From: Leptolyngbya sp. PCC 6406 | GTDB lineage: Bacteria; Cyanobacteriota; Cyanobacteriia; Phormidesmidales; Phormidesmidaceae | NCBI RefSeq assembly: GCF_000332095.2 | Contig: NZ_KI913949.1 | Location: forward strand, 2,142,834 to 2,206,833 | Direction: 5' to 3' | DNA: 64,000 bases | Shown here: positions 42,438 through 52,540 of the stretch, piece by piece | Position numbering within the stretch: position 1 is the stretch's first letter | Layout: each line of letters starts with the position of its first letter | The notes under the pieces: generated by a model | Database searches by the model: none | Told to the model about the DNA's origin: nothing | The model's input: the letters and a program-made list of their open reading frames with translations, nothing else | Made by a program: the position numbers and the translations under genes

Positions 42438-44501
42438 TCAGGTGTGGGGTTCCCCAAACAGCACGACGGAACAGGTGAGACCCGCCAAGACTTCATGGGT
42501 GACATCGCTGACTGCCAGTCCCCCAGCGGTGCGCCGCCGCATGGATCGCAGAATCACCAGATCCATGGTGCGAGAAGCTTTTAGGATCACGGCGGCAGGA
42601 TCATCGTGGTACGAAACCTCTAGCTCATAGTTCACCGCAGGCCCCTGCTGGATGGAGTCTTCCAGGGCTTGTTTGAAGGCCACGATCTGGGATTCGGGGG
42701 TATGGCGATCGCAGACATGAAGCAGAATGATCGCCGCCGCATGGGTATCGGCAAAGACCTGCCCAAAGCGGATGGTGCGGATGGTTTGGGGGGTGATGGT
42801 TTTGACCGGAATGAGAATCCGACGCATATTCACAGGCTCTGTTTTCAGCCGGGTCACCGCCACCGGACAGTGGGCCGCCCAAAACACATCGTCAATTAAG
42901 GTGCCAAACAATTTGGCGCGCAGTCCTTGGGAAGGGCTCCAACCCATCACAATCAATTGGGCATTTTGCTCCCGAGCGGTGCGACTAATGCCCGCCGCCA
43001 CATCATCCCCAATGCGGGTGCGGGGGTAGGCCGGGGTACCCAGGCTGGTACTGATGGCCTCGGCGGCACGGAGTAGCTGGCGGGCCTGCCCCAGATCCGC
43101 CACCAGTTTGGGGTCGTCCATATGTACATGGGCCGGAGCAATGGCAACCGGGATAATCTGCCCTTTTTTATAGCGGGCAATCAGGGCTGCCATCTCAATC
43201 AGGTAGCGCTGGGTCACCGGGTTGGAAATGGGAACCACCACGGTAAACGGACCTGCCTTCGGTAAATCCGGCACCAGCCAGTCAGCCCAGTCATCCTCGT
43301 GGGTGGAATGGATTATCGGGGAGGAGAGGGGCAGGTTTCGGGCCACCCGTCCGGTGATAATGGATCCCGCCAAGGAGGTGACCAGCATCAACACAATCAC
43401 GCCGTTAAAAATCGTAGGGGTGAGTAAGCCCACCTGAAGCCCCACTAGGGCGGCGGCTAGGGTAGCGGCTACTTGGGGCAGAGATAGGGACCACATGGTC
43501 CACATTTGGGTCCAGCTATAGCGAAAGAGTTTGGCCGCGATCGCAGCTGCCCCTAACTTAGTGAGCATCAGCGTCGCCACAATGCCCACCGTCACGGCAA
43601 GGCGGGTGGTCAGAGCCTCGATAAAAATGGGTACATCCAGCAGCAACCCCATACAAATAAAGAAAAAGGGAATGAAGAGGACGCTGCCAAAAAACTCTAC
43701 CTTTTCCTTAACCGGGCCATCCCCCACTACGTCATTGACCGCCAACCCCGCCAAAAAAGCCCCCACAATCTTATCGACATTGATAATTTGAGCCCCCGCT
43801 GCCGAGAGAAAAACCGCCAGCAGAATAAACAAAAACTTGTTGCCTTGATCATCACCAGCCTGCTGAAAGTAACGCTTACCAGCCCAGTCGAGGCCAAACA
43901 AAATTACCGCTGCGTAGATGGCCAAACTAATCAACTGTCCCGTGAAGGCCAAGGTGGAAAATTCGCCCCCATGGATAGAGACGCAAACCGCCAGGACCAA
44001 CAATGCAGCAATATCGGTGAAAATAGTGGCCCCCACCGTCACCGTTACCGCCTCATTACGCGATACTCCCAAGCGCATGACAATGGGATAGGCTAACAGG
44101 GTATGGGAGGCCATCAGGGAGCCAATTAGCACCGAACTGTTCCAGCCAAAGCCAATCCAACGTCCCAGAAGCGTGCCCCCAATCATCGGCACCGCAAACG
44201 TCAGAAAGCCGAAGGTCAGGGAGCGATCGCGACTGCGGCTAAATTCCTTGAGATCGATTTCCAGCGCCGCCACAAACATCAGATAGATCTTGCCAATGTC
44301 CGAGAAGAGTTTTTCCGTTTCTCCATTGGCATCTAACAACCCCAAGACATTCGGCCCTAGAATTACCCCTGCAAACAACAGCCCCACCAACCCCGGCAGA
44401 CGAAGGCGTTCAAACACCTGGGGCAAGGTCAGACTTACCAGCAGCATGATGGTAAAGGCCGCCAAGGGACTTTCTAAAACCAGGGATCTAAAGGTTTCCA
44501 T
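42438..44501 (-). CDS. Cation/proton antiporter (CPA2 type) with two C-terminal Usp-like domains
   Basis: 687 aa. Residues 1-390 form a Na+/H+ exchanger membrane domain of about 12 helices, with GLLFAGVILGPNVLGLL and DKIVGAFLAGLAVNDVVGDG. Residues about 415-545 and 555-685 are two universal-stress-protein-like domains (ARTAREQNAQLIVMGWSPSQ, CPVAVTRL; RILIPVKTITPQTIRTIRFG, LVILRSMRRRT, TCSVVLFG). Such fusions are common in cyanobacteria and may sense nucleotides. It is a single gene on the minus strand, starting at ATG 44501. Confidence 0.92.
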   Translation of the reverse strand: METFRSLVLESPLAAFTIMLLVSLTLPQVFERLRLPGLVGLLFAGVILGPNVLGLLDANGETEKLFSDIGKIYLMFVAALEIDLKEFSRSRDRSLTFGFLTFAVPMIGGTLLGRWIGFGWNSSVLIGSLMASHTLLAYPIVMRLGVSRNEAVTVTVGATIFTDIAALLVLAVCVSIHGGEFSTLAFTGQLISLAIYAAVILFGLDWAGKRYFQQAGDDQGNKFLFILLAVFLSAAGAQIINVDKIVGAFLAGLAVNDVVGDGPVKEKVEFFGSVLFIPFFFICMGLLLDVPIFIEALTTRLAVTVGIVATLMLTKLGAAAIAAKLFRYSWTQMWTMWSLSLPQVAATLAAALVGLQVGLLTPTIFNGVIVLMLVTSLAGSIITGRVARNLPLSSPIIHSTHEDDWADWLVPDLPKAGPFTVVVPISNPVTQRYLIEMAALIARYKKGQIIPVAIAPAHVHMDDPKLVADLGQARQLLRAAEAISTSLGTPAYPRTRIGDDVAAGISRTAREQNAQLIVMGWSPSQGLRAKLFGTLIDDVFWAAHCPVAVTRLKTEPVNMRRILIPVKTITPQTIRTIRFGQVFADTHAAAIILLHVCDRHTPESQIVAFKQALEDSIQQGPAVNYELEVSYHDDPAAVILKASRTMDLVILRSMRRRTAGGLAVSDVTHEVLAGLTCSVVLFGEPHT

Positions 44502-44568
44502 AGGGCAGCTCTATCCGGGGAATCTTAGGCAAATCAATAGCTGGAAAAGACCACGGGACTCAACATAC

Positions 44569-44598
44569 AAAAAAGTGGGCGAGTTCGCACTCACCCAC
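44569..44598 (-). terminator. Intrinsic terminator, minus strand
   Basis: On the minus strand GTGGGTGAGT pairs with ACTCGCCCAC (one G-U type mismatch) around a four-base loop, followed by TTTTTT. The nearest gene upstream on that strand is the YggT gene, 211 bp away. The terminator therefore ends either its transcript or a small RNA from 44600-44800. The gap 44502-44808 holds no protein gene. Confidence 0.75.
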
Positions 44599-44808
44599 GT
44601 AATACAGGAGTTATTTAGGAGATACGACTCAGCCAATTCCAGAGACCGCCGCCAGACACCCGCCATAGCATCATTCTATTTACGTGTGTCTATGCTAACT
44701 TTTCCAAGAATATAGGCTGATCAATTGATATTTGAGCAGAAAAACCTATTTTTGGCAAGTCTTGTAAACTTTCCTTGCTGAAACCTTATTCCTGTGCAGG
44801 GGGTGCAC

Positions 44809-45249
44809 CTAGGGGCGGGAGTCAATAAAAATTCGCAGAAATCCTAGAAATAGGCCCAATAGAGCTAGATAGGCAGTCATGGCTACTAACACATTGATAT
44901 CAAAGATGTGCTGACTACCGCTGACAGTAGGGCTGATAAACAGAGTCGAAAAAGGCGTTACAAAAGGGTCGGAGAGACCATAAATGACCCCGGCAAAAGT
45001 GTTATCCGGGTTGGCCGCAGTCAAGCGCAACATAAAGCGCAACCCTAGGAGTACCTCTAGGGATACCACTAGATAGATGATGCCCTGAACAAACTTATCC
45101 AGCACGGTCACCCGACGGGCTTGGGCATGGCGAGCAGCTTCCCGTTGCAGACGCTGCTGCTCTAGCTGAGAAGGTGGGGGCTGTCCCAATGGGGGCTGGG
45201 GAGGGTGAGAGTTGGCATCGGCGGGATGGGGATCTTCTGGATATGCCAT
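44809..45249 (-). CDS. YggT family membrane protein
   Basis: 146 aa. A Pro/Gln-rich basic N-terminus (residues 1-48) precedes two membrane segments (about 52-72 and 115-140). LLGLRFMLRLTAANPDNTFA and YGLSDPFVTPFSTLF between them are the YggT family signature. Family members affect chloroplast/thylakoid nucleoid or cell-division organisation in plants and cyanobacteria (Ycf19 relatives). Monocistronic. Confidence 0.88.
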   Translation of the reverse strand: MAYPEDPHPADANSHPPQPPLGQPPPSQLEQQRLQREAARHAQARRVTVLDKFVQGIIYLVVSLEVLLGLRFMLRLTAANPDNTFAGVIYGLSDPFVTPFSTLFISPTVSGSQHIFDINVLVAMTAYLALLGLFLGFLRIFIDSRP

Positions 45250-45394
45250 GTATTTACACTGGGAACCGTTCTAGCAGCCTAACAAAGTCCCCCCCAAGGC
45301 GGCATCAGACTTAACCTTTGAACAACTTGGCGGTTCTGCGATCGCGCCTAGGGATCTGCGGTCAAATAACGTACGGATCCATCCGGTTTTCTCC

Positions 45395-46285
45395 TCAGGG
45401 AATCGAAAGGGTGCCGCGATCGCAATCCAAGGTCGCCATCACCCCCACAGGTAACGCGCCATTGACGCCGTCATGTCCAAAGGGCAACTCCGCCAGGATA
45501 GGAATGCCCAAATCCCTGAGGCGGTCCTTGAGCACCTCCACCACGGTGAAACTAGGGACATTCTCTAGTGGGTCACAGCGACTAAAGCGACCCAGAGCCA
45601 CCCCAGCTAACCCTTGCAGCTTCCCCATCATGCGCCAGTGGGTCAACATCCGGTCTAGGCGATAGGGGGCTTCCGTCACATCCTCTAGAGCCAGAATGGC
45701 CCCCCGCAAGGGCGGCTCGTGGATCGTCCCCAACAGGTGGGTGGCAACGGTGAGATTGGCCGGCAGCAGTGGTCCCCGTGCCCGTCCAGTCCCCCAACTC
45801 TGCCCCGTCAACGGCGACAGAGCATTGCCCTCTACCCAGTCAAAGAGACGCTGGCGAGACCAGTCGGGCTCCGCCGCCAGGGTGGTCAACAGGGGGCCAT
45901 GGACCCCCGCCACCCCCTGCCCTGCCCAACTCCACAGCAGGCTGGTGATATCAGAAAAGCCAATCAGCCACTTCGGCTCCCCTAGGGGCCACTGCCATTC
46001 CTCCAGTAGTCGTGTACCCCCGAAACCTCCCCGAGTGCAGAGTACTCCCCGACAGTGGGGATCTGCTAGTGCCTCTAAGAGCCCCTGACGCCGCTGGTCA
46101 TCGGTCCCCGCCAGATAGCCCCAACCCTGGTCGTAGTCTGGGGGCAACTCCACCACATACCCCCGAGATCGCCAAATCTCTACCCCAGCGGTAAAGGCAT
46201 CTAATTCTCGCAGTGCCCCACTGGGGGCCACCACCCGCAGGCGATCGCCAGGTTTTAGGGCTGAGGGCAAACGGCAGGAGAGCAT
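45395..46285 (-). CDS. ldcA: LD-carboxypeptidase, peptidase family S66
   Basis: Removes the terminal D-Ala from tetrapeptide stems in murein recycling, or acts on MccC7-like peptides. 296 aa. The nucleophile Ser is in WLIGFSDITSLLW, Glu in AILALEDVTEAPYRLDRML and His in ELPFGHDGVNGALPVG. The start is ATG 46285. It stands alone, divergent from the following histidine kinase gene. Confidence 0.92.
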   Translation of the reverse strand: MLSCRLPSALKPGDRLRVVAPSGALRELDAFTAGVEIWRSRGYVVELPPDYDQGWGYLAGTDDQRRQGLLEALADPHCRGVLCTRGGFGGTRLLEEWQWPLGEPKWLIGFSDITSLLWSWAGQGVAGVHGPLLTTLAAEPDWSRQRLFDWVEGNALSPLTGQSWGTGRARGPLLPANLTVATHLLGTIHEPPLRGAILALEDVTEAPYRLDRMLTHWRMMGKLQGLAGVALGRFSRCDPLENVPSFTVVEVLKDRLRDLGIPILAELPFGHDGVNGALPVGVMATLDCDRGTLSIP

Positions 46286-46451
46286 GGTTAGAGTCCGTCG
46301 AAGTCAGGCTGACCCATCTAGCGGAAAATCTTCCGGCAGAGAACCTCAAGATCCAAGATAGCGTCTAAAGTTTTCCCTAAGCTGCCTGATGCGATCGCAC
46401 CTACCCTGTAGAAGACCGTAGGACCATCACCGTCTTACCCCCTGTATCACC

Positions 46452-47927
46452 ATGCTGAGCGGCCCCGCTTCCACCCTTGACCATACCCTCCTGACCCTGG
46501 GGGCGCCGATTACGGCAGTCAGCGAACCCATTCGTACCGCCTTCGGCACCCTATCCCCCACGTTTCAGCCCAAGGATCTCAGCACCGGGCGACTACAAGC
46601 CATCCTCGACAGTCTAGAGGATGCGGTATTGCTGGTCGATGCCCTAGAGCAGCCCCTCTACGTCAACGAGGCGGTTTTTGATCTACTGGGCCTCAATCCC
46701 GCCTGTGAAACCCTAGAAGCCTGGGCCGCTGCCGTTGGTGTCGAAGCCGCAGATCGAGTTGGCGTACCCACCTCCGGTAGCCATCGCCCCTATCCCTGGC
46801 AAGACTTTCCCCTCTCTCGGGTGCTGCGGGGAGAACCGGGCAACCCCATAGAACTCCACCTGCGCCATCCTCACATCGCGGCGGTGAGTTGGTTGCGGGT
46901 TAGCGCCACCCCCCTCAACGGCAGTGACCACCATATCGCTGGGGCCGTGGTGGTATTGCGGGATATCACCGCCCGTAAACGCTACGAGAGCGATCTCCAG
47001 AACTCCCGCAATCGTTTCAAAGACCAGGCAGATCAGCTCGCCGCCACGCTGATGGAACTGCAAACGACCCAGAGCCGTCTCGTCCAGACCGAAAAAATGT
47101 CCAGTCTAGGCCAGTTGGTAGCCGGGGTAGCCCATGAGATCAATAACCCCGTCAACTTCATCCATGGCAACTTGGTTCATGTGGATGCCTATGTACAGGA
47201 TTTACTGGGGTTGATGGATGCCTATCAGCAGCACTTAACCCACACCCCTCCGGCCCTAGAGGACTACCTGGATGCGGTGGATCTGCCCTTTATGCGGGAG
47301 GATCTGCCCAAGCTAGTGGCCTCCATGCGCATTGGCACCGAGCGCATCCGCGAAATTGTCCTTTCCCTGCGCAACTTTTCCCGCCTGGATGAGGCGGAAA
47401 TGAAAACTGTAGACCTCCACGAGGGACTGGATAGCACCCTGACAATTTTGGGCAATCGCTTCCGAGGCGGAGATCAAGAAGCCACCGTACAAGTGGTCAA
47501 GCAATATGGCGATCTGCCCAAGGTGGAATGCTACCCCGGCCAGCTCAATCAGGTGTTTATGAACCTGCTCACCAATGCCCTAGATGCTCTCTCGGAGCAA
47601 CGGCGATTGCAGATCAGTAACCCTTCAGTGGCGAGCCTGCTCATCACCCCCACCATCACCCTCCGTACCGAGGTAGTCACCCAAGACTGGATTCGCATTG
47701 AGATTGCTAACAACGGCCCCGCCATCCCCGAAGCGGTACAGCGGCGGATGTTTGATCCCTTCTTTACCACCAAGCCTGTGGGCAAGGGTAAAGGGATGGG
47801 GCTATCCATCAGCTACCAGACTGTGGTGGAGCAGCACGGGGGCTCCCTCAAGTGCATTTCCTATCCCGGCGAAGTGGTGGCCTTCCGCATTGACATCCCT
47901 ATTCAGCAGCTTCCTCAGAAAGAATGA
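46452..47927 (+). CDS. PAS-domain sensor histidine kinase
   Basis: 491 aa, no membrane segment, so cytoplasmic sensing. A PAS domain spans about residues 45-180 (LEDAVLLVDALEQPLYVNEA through AVVVLRDITARKRYES). A coiled coil follows, then the His-box GQLVAGVAHEINNPVNFIHG with the phospho-acceptor His, and an ATPase domain with FMNLLTNALDAL, IEIANNGPAIPE and GKGKGMGLSISYQTVVEQHG. The partner response regulator is not adjacent. It is convergent with the CHASE2 kinase gene. Confidence 0.94.
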   Translation: MLSGPASTLDHTLLTLGAPITAVSEPIRTAFGTLSPTFQPKDLSTGRLQAILDSLEDAVLLVDALEQPLYVNEAVFDLLGLNPACETLEAWAAAVGVEAADRVGVPTSGSHRPYPWQDFPLSRVLRGEPGNPIELHLRHPHIAAVSWLRVSATPLNGSDHHIAGAVVVLRDITARKRYESDLQNSRNRFKDQADQLAATLMELQTTQSRLVQTEKMSSLGQLVAGVAHEINNPVNFIHGNLVHVDAYVQDLLGLMDAYQQHLTHTPPALEDYLDAVDLPFMREDLPKLVASMRIGTERIREIVLSLRNFSRLDEAEMKTVDLHEGLDSTLTILGNRFRGGDQEATVQVVKQYGDLPKVECYPGQLNQVFMNLLTNALDALSEQRRLQISNPSVASLLITPTITLRTEVVTQDWIRIEIANNGPAIPEAVQRRMFDPFFTTKPVGKGKGMGLSISYQTVVEQHGGSLKCISYPGEVVAFRIDIPIQQLPQKE

Positions 47928-48014
47928 GCGCCCTAATCAGCGAGCCATTATTTCTGGCTCGCCATGAGGGTTTGCTTGCGCCGGAAAATTCGCAGACGGG
48001 GGATCTCCCCGATC

Positions 48015-48053
48015 TAGTCGGCCAATGGGTGGCTGATTGGCCGCGACTATTTT
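48015..48053 (+). terminator. Bidirectional-type hairpin between two kinase genes
   Basis: TAGTCGGCCAAT pairs with ATTGGCCGCGACTA (one bulge), followed by TTTTG on the + strand. It can end the PAS-kinase transcript. It overlaps the stop codon of the converging CHASE2 kinase gene. A further small stem (CGAGCC with GGCTCG) is at 47941-47961. Confidence 0.65.
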
Positions 48054-50845
48054 GCGTCAGCCGAGTCTAAATATTGCTCGATATACTCTTGGATCTCTTC
48101 CACCTTAAATGCCTTTGACAATTGATTTATTTTTCCCAAAAAAGCAGGGTATTCAGCACCTTCACTTTCAATGATCGCGACCTGCGATCGCAATGCCTTA
48201 ACTCTTCCCTGCTGCGCGAGTTGATAGAGAATCAGCAACTTTTCATGGGGTGGCAAACTGATTTCATTGGCATCACTAACTTTGTCTAAAGACAACAGTT
48301 TTGGATCAACCTTGGGGTTTTCATGCTCATCAAAAATCCATTCCAGGGAAAGCTGCATCTCTAATACTATAAGTAATTTTTTGAAGTCAATTGGCTTAGA
48401 CAGAAATGCACTTATACCTTCTGGCAAATTTTTATTTTCGGCATAATCAAGTGCATTTGCAGAGGTAACAACTAAGGGTAAATCTCCAGTTTTCGGCGAC
48501 TTTTTCAGGCGTTGTAAAATATCTTTTCCTTCCGTTGTCAACGGCATTAAATCAACAATTGTCAAATCGGGTTTTTGCGACTCAGCCTTGGTCAGGCCCA
48601 AATCTACATTCTCAGCATCAATAACTGAAATCCCTAGAGATTCCAATAGATTACTGAGTATCAGACGACTTTCTGAATTTTCATCTATAACTAACACTGT
48701 TCGAGGCAAGCCTTCAAAACCAAAAATCTTAGAGACTGGCGATTCTTGAATGGGATGCCAGAATGTTTCCGTAGGCATTAACTCTAGATCAAACCAAAAC
48801 AAGCTGCCTTTGCCAAGACTGCTTTCAACGTGTAATTCACTGTTCATTAAGCTGATGATTTTGTGGCTGATGGCTAAACCCAGGCCAGTTCCTTCTGGCT
48901 TTTTCTTGACATCACCAACCTGTTCAAACGGGAGGAATATTTTTTCCAGGTGATCCGCAGCCATGCCCACCCCCGTATCCTTGACCTGAAAACGGATTTT
49001 GCAAGGGCTATTGTCAGAAAAAGAAGCGCTATTGTTCAAATTTTTGATATGAAATGACACCTCTCCCTTATCCGTAAACTTAAATGCATTCCCCAGCAAG
49101 TTTATCAGGACTTGACGTAAGCGCTTTTCATCTGCCTGAAAACCTGTTGGTAAAGAGTTATCCACCTCATAGTGAAAAGCAATGCCTTCCTGCTCTGCAC
49201 GAACCTGAAAAATTCCTACCACACCTTCCAAAAAAGATGCCAAATAAACCTCACTGGGATACAACTCCATTCTTCTAGCTTCAATCCTAGATAGGTCGAG
49301 AACATCGTTGATTAGGTTCAGAAGATGATTGCCGCACTGATAAATAATTTCTACACCCTTTTGACCCCTGTCTGTCAAAGGTTCACGGCTTTGCAAGATT
49401 TGGGCGTACCCTAATATGCCATTGAGAGGAGTGCGCAGTTCATGACTCATGTTGGCCAGAAACTCGCTTTTTGCTTGGTTGGCTGAGTCCGCCATTTGCT
49501 TGGCTTCTGACAGTTGTTTCGTGCGTTCTGTGACCTTTATTTCAAGAGTTTTTGAGTAGTCCAAAAGCTTTAAATTGGCTGCCTCTAATCTGCCATTTAC
49601 CATTTCCAGTTGCTGTTTATGGAAAGCATTTGTGCTTGCCACAGTACTCACAATCAAGGCTATAACAGGGGAAAAAACAGGTATGATCTGACCTTCTAAA
49701 AAGGCGAGATAGGCACCAACAACAAGTAAACCAGAGAGGAATAAAGCAGCTCCTAAGGCACTAATGATCAGATGCCTTTGCCTTTTTTCTCCATAATTTA
49801 CTGCCTGCAACTGCCAACTACCAACAGAGCCTACGATGGTCCAGAGTATGATCCAAATAGATTCCTTTAAACCAGACCAGCCCTCTAGCATCTTTCGACC
49901 ATCAATAGCCCCAGCAATGATTTGACTAGCCAAGTTGGAATGAACAATGACCCCTGATGTACGAGAATGCACCTCAAATAGCGAACTGCTATAGGGGGTA
50001 TGGAAAAAATCATTGGTACTCGGTGCAATAGAACCAATAAATACCAAGCGATCGCGCATCAAGTCATTAGCAATATCTCCATCCAGCACTGCTTGCATAG
50101 AGATCGTTTGAAAATTCGATTCTGCGCCTCGCCAATTTAATAGTATTTGATACCCCCCTAAATCCTTATGTTTATAGCCCGCTGTGCGATTTTGCAAAGG
50201 CTTAAATATTGCCTTTCCCAACCGCATATGTAGGTTTTTGCTATTATCAATGCTCTCTAATTTGATATCTTCTACTTGAAGATATTTAAGCGCTGCTTGA
50301 GTGGCCAAACCCATCTTGACTGCGCCATTACTTTCAGCAGAAAGCAGCCCTCGGCGAATGTTTCCATCCCTGTCTGTGACAAAATCAGCAAAGGCAACCT
50401 GGTCAAGTTCGGCTAAAACTGGGGGCGGTGGTACCGCATCACCAAACATTTTTTCTACTCCTATTAATTGAGGAGTAGATTGAAAAACCTCCACAAGTTC
50501 TGCATAGCCTGGTTCTTTTGGGAGATCACGATAAAGATCCAGGCCAATAACTCGAGGATTTTGATCTCGAATCTTCCGGATTAAATCTGCTAAAACCTGA
50601 TCTGGAATTGGCCAATCGCCAACGGATTGGATATCTGATTCATCAATGGTAACCACAACGATACGTTCATCCAAACCTTCTTGAGATCGGATGAAAAAAA
50701 ACTCATCCCTAAGTCCCCACTCTAGTAGGCTAAAGATTCCCAGAAAATTACCGGCAATGACCGTAATAGCAACAGTGGGAGTGATGATGAGAACACTTCG
50801 AAGATGTCTGACTCGTTTTCTCAGTTTCGAGAACATAGGTGTCAA
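48047..50845 (-). CDS. CHASE2-domain hybrid sensor histidine kinase
   Basis: 932 aa. A membrane segment at about 19-41 is followed by a periplasmic CHASE2 domain (about 45-320: [51 protein letters not shown]). Three membrane helices (about 325-405), a coiled coil, HisKA with His468 in [12 protein letters not shown], and an ATPase domain (DTGVGM 623-628, GTGLGL 652-657) come next. A receiver domain follows with the acceptor Asp765 in LTIVDLMP and the Lys in FLSKPID, and then a helical tail. The ligand is unknown. It is the last gene of the leftward secretion/CHAT block. Confidence 0.93.
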   Translation of the reverse strand: MTPMFSKLRKRVRHLRSVLIITPTVAITVIAGNFLGIFSLLEWGLRDEFFFIRSQEGLDERIVVVTIDESDIQSVGDWPIPDQVLADLIRKIRDQNPRVIGLDLYRDLPKEPGYAELVEVFQSTPQLIGVEKMFGDAVPPPPVLAELDQVAFADFVTDRDGNIRRGLLSAESNGAVKMGLATQAALKYLQVEDIKLESIDNSKNLHMRLGKAIFKPLQNRTAGYKHKDLGGYQILLNWRGAESNFQTISMQAVLDGDIANDLMRDRLVFIGSIAPSTNDFFHTPYSSSLFEVHSRTSGVIVHSNLASQIIAGAIDGRKMLEGWSGLKESIWIILWTIVGSVGSWQLQAVNYGEKRQRHLIISALGAALFLSGLLVVGAYLAFLEGQIIPVFSPVIALIVSTVASTNAFHKQQLEMVNGRLEAANLKLLDYSKTLEIKVTERTKQLSEAKQMADSANQAKSEFLANMSHELRTPLNGILGYAQILQSREPLTDRGQKGVEIIYQCGNHLLNLINDVLDLSRIEARRMELYPSEVYLASFLEGVVGIFQVRAEQEGIAFHYEVDNSLPTGFQADEKRLRQVLINLLGNAFKFTDKGEVSFHIKNLNNSASFSDNSPCKIRFQVKDTGVGMAADHLEKIFLPFEQVGDVKKKPEGTGLGLAISHKIISLMNSELHVESSLGKGSLFWFDLELMPTETFWHPIQESPVSKIFGFEGLPRTVLVIDENSESRLILSNLLESLGISVIDAENVDLGLTKAESQKPDLTIVDLMPLTTEGKDILQRLKKSPKTGDLPLVVTSANALDYAENKNLPEGISAFLSKPIDFKKLLIVLEMQLSLEWIFDEHENPKVDPKLLSLDKVSDANEISLPPHEKLLILYQLAQQGRVKALRSQVAIIESEGAEYPAFLGKINQLSKAFKVEEIQEYIEQYLDSADAK

Positions 50846-51034
50846 AAAGCCTACCTAAAATAGGGAAGAAGTAGCGTCCTTCCAATTAATATTCCCAAAT
50901 CCGAGTCATTGATCTCTCCCAAGGCTTCAACTCAACAGCCCCGTCTTGTGAACTTAATAAGATATGCATAGGATTTAACACCAAAGCCCTCCAAACTGGG
51001 AGGGCTGTGGTCTCGAATCGCTTAGAGTGAACAG

Positions 51035-52306
51035 CTACCTTGCTGAGATAATGGATGATTCAAATAACTCACTCAAGCCAACGGAGCTCAGAAACTCTTG
51101 CCAATGCCAGGCTATCGCTGAGTTATCGGGCTGTTCTGAACGTAATTGTGCAAACAAAGCAGCACTATCATACCAAACTCCATTTTCTGCCAGAATCTCG
51201 GCCCGAGCTAAGGCATCCCCATCAGCTAACAACGTTGCCAATTCGGGGGACGGCTCAATTCTTTGGACCCAGGCATCTACAAAAGGGCTACTAGGGGTTA
51301 GAACACCATTGATCCTTAACGCTGCAAACCACTGGTAGTGTTCGCCCACTTCTAACGCAGGAGCATCATCTGGCAAGGTAATCGCTAGGATGCCAGCCTC
51401 ACCTGAAATAGGCACTTCAGTTCGATAAACCAAATTACCCGCTTTATCTTTAAGGCTAAAGACTACTTGCCTTGCCGCCGAAGACGGCAGAAAAGTCATG
51501 AACGTCGGTCTTGCCAATAGCGTCGTGCCGTAGAAGCTTTCAGGCATCACAGCAACCAGGGCAAATGATGCAAATGCACCTGGATTAGCACCATAGAAGC
51601 TCAAGCCCACCTCAGCAGATGGCACCTGGTTGGACGACATCACAAACTCTGCTCGAACAGCGCCGCCAGCCACCTGTTGCGGAGCCACATTGCCAGTTGA
51701 GGGGGTAAACTCTCCCCGTGAGGCACCACCCATTGCCCCGCGAGGCGCTGCGTTGCTTGCAGGGGGGGTGAACTCACCGCGAGAAGCCCCACCCGTGGAA
51801 CCCCTGGGAGACGCATTGTCTGAAGGGGGAATGAACTCCCCACGAGAAGCCCCACCCGTGGAACCATGCGGCGCTGCATTGTCTGAAGGGGGAATGAACT
51901 CCCCACGAGAAGCCCCACCCGTGGAACCATGCGGCGCTGCATTGTCTGAAGGGGGAATGAACTCACCGCGAGAAGCCCCACCCGTAGAACCCCTGGGAGA
52001 CGCATTGTCTGAAGGGGGAATAAACTCCCCGCGAGAAGCTCCACCCGTGGAACCCCTGGGAGACGCATTGTCCGCAGGAGGAATAAACTCCCCGCGAGAA
52101 GCTCCACCCGTGGAACCCCTAGGAGACGCATTGTCCGCAGGAGGAATAAACTCCCCGCGAGAAGCTCCGCCCGTTGACCCAGTAGGTGCCGTATTATCCG
52201 CTGGTGGCTGGAAGGATGCTGACCAACTTGGCTCAGCCAACAGGGTGCTTAGGCTGGCGGTGAGCACCCATGAAGAGATTAGTTTTACCCATAGATCGGA
52301 CTTCAT
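51035..52306 (-). CDS. DUF928 family secreted protein with 21-residue repeats
   Basis: 423 aa. A signal peptide (MKSDLWVKLISSWVLTASLS through PSWSA) leads to residues 43-210, eight copies of GSTGGASRGEFIPPSDNASP plus R. A ninth, degenerate copy follows to about 231. The C-terminal 190 residues are the DUF928 domain (NPGAFASFALVAVMPESFYG, VFSLKDKAGNLVYRTEVPIS, EVGEHYQWFAALRI, DAWVQRIEP). DUF928 proteins are found in cyanobacteria next to CHAT and secretion genes. The GGASRG motif usually occurs once; here it has been amplified. The start has a strong GAGGAAGG ribosome site. A weak hairpin (AGCCCTCC / GGAGGGCT at 50985-51006) may end the transcript. Confidence 0.9.
   Translation of the reverse strand: MKSDLWVKLISSWVLTASLSTLLAEPSWSASFQPPADNTAPTGSTGGASRGEFIPPADNASPRGSTGGASRGEFIPPADNASPRGSTGGASRGEFIPPSDNASPRGSTGGASRGEFIPPSDNAAPHGSTGGASRGEFIPPSDNAAPHGSTGGASRGEFIPPSDNASPRGSTGGASRGEFTPPASNAAPRGAMGGASRGEFTPSTGNVAPQQVAGGAVRAEFVMSSNQVPSAEVGLSFYGANPGAFASFALVAVMPESFYGTTLLARPTFMTFLPSSAARQVVFSLKDKAGNLVYRTEVPISGEAGILAITLPDDAPALEVGEHYQWFAALRINGVLTPSSPFVDAWVQRIEPSPELATLLADGDALARAEILAENGVWYDSAALFAQLRSEQPDNSAIAWHWQEFLSSVGLSELFESSIISAR
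51677..52180 (-). repeat. 63-bp tandem coding repeat in the DUF928 gene (8 units)
   Basis: Eight in-frame 63-bp units encode the 21-residue module. Units differ at few positions: Pro-Ala-Asp against Pro-Ser-Asp, Ser-Pro-Arg against Ala-Pro-His. Two adjacent units with the Ala-Pro-His variant are nearly identical at DNA level. This suggests recent slippage or unequal crossing over. The ends of the array carry the most diverged units. Confidence 0.95.
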
Positions 52307-52540
52307 AGACCTTCCTCAAGTGAAGAGAGAAAACAATTCTGGAACAAAAGAACAAAAACAATTCTGGAACACAGAATTCGTCACATGCTTTCTGGTGACC
52401 TTCGCCAAAGCATGGGCAGTACTTCTAGGTTTTTTTGAGGGCTGACGTAGATTTTAACAGAAAGCAATCCCCAATATCTTTAAAGTTTCTGTGATTTGTC
52501 GATCTGGTTAAATGCGTGATTTCACGGATGCTATTGCCCG

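Noticed and set aside
51630..52445. 271-codon repetitive frame antisense to the DUF928 gene
   Set aside because: It is the mirror of the 63-bp repeats. The sense strand has a signal peptide, ribosome site and a known domain.
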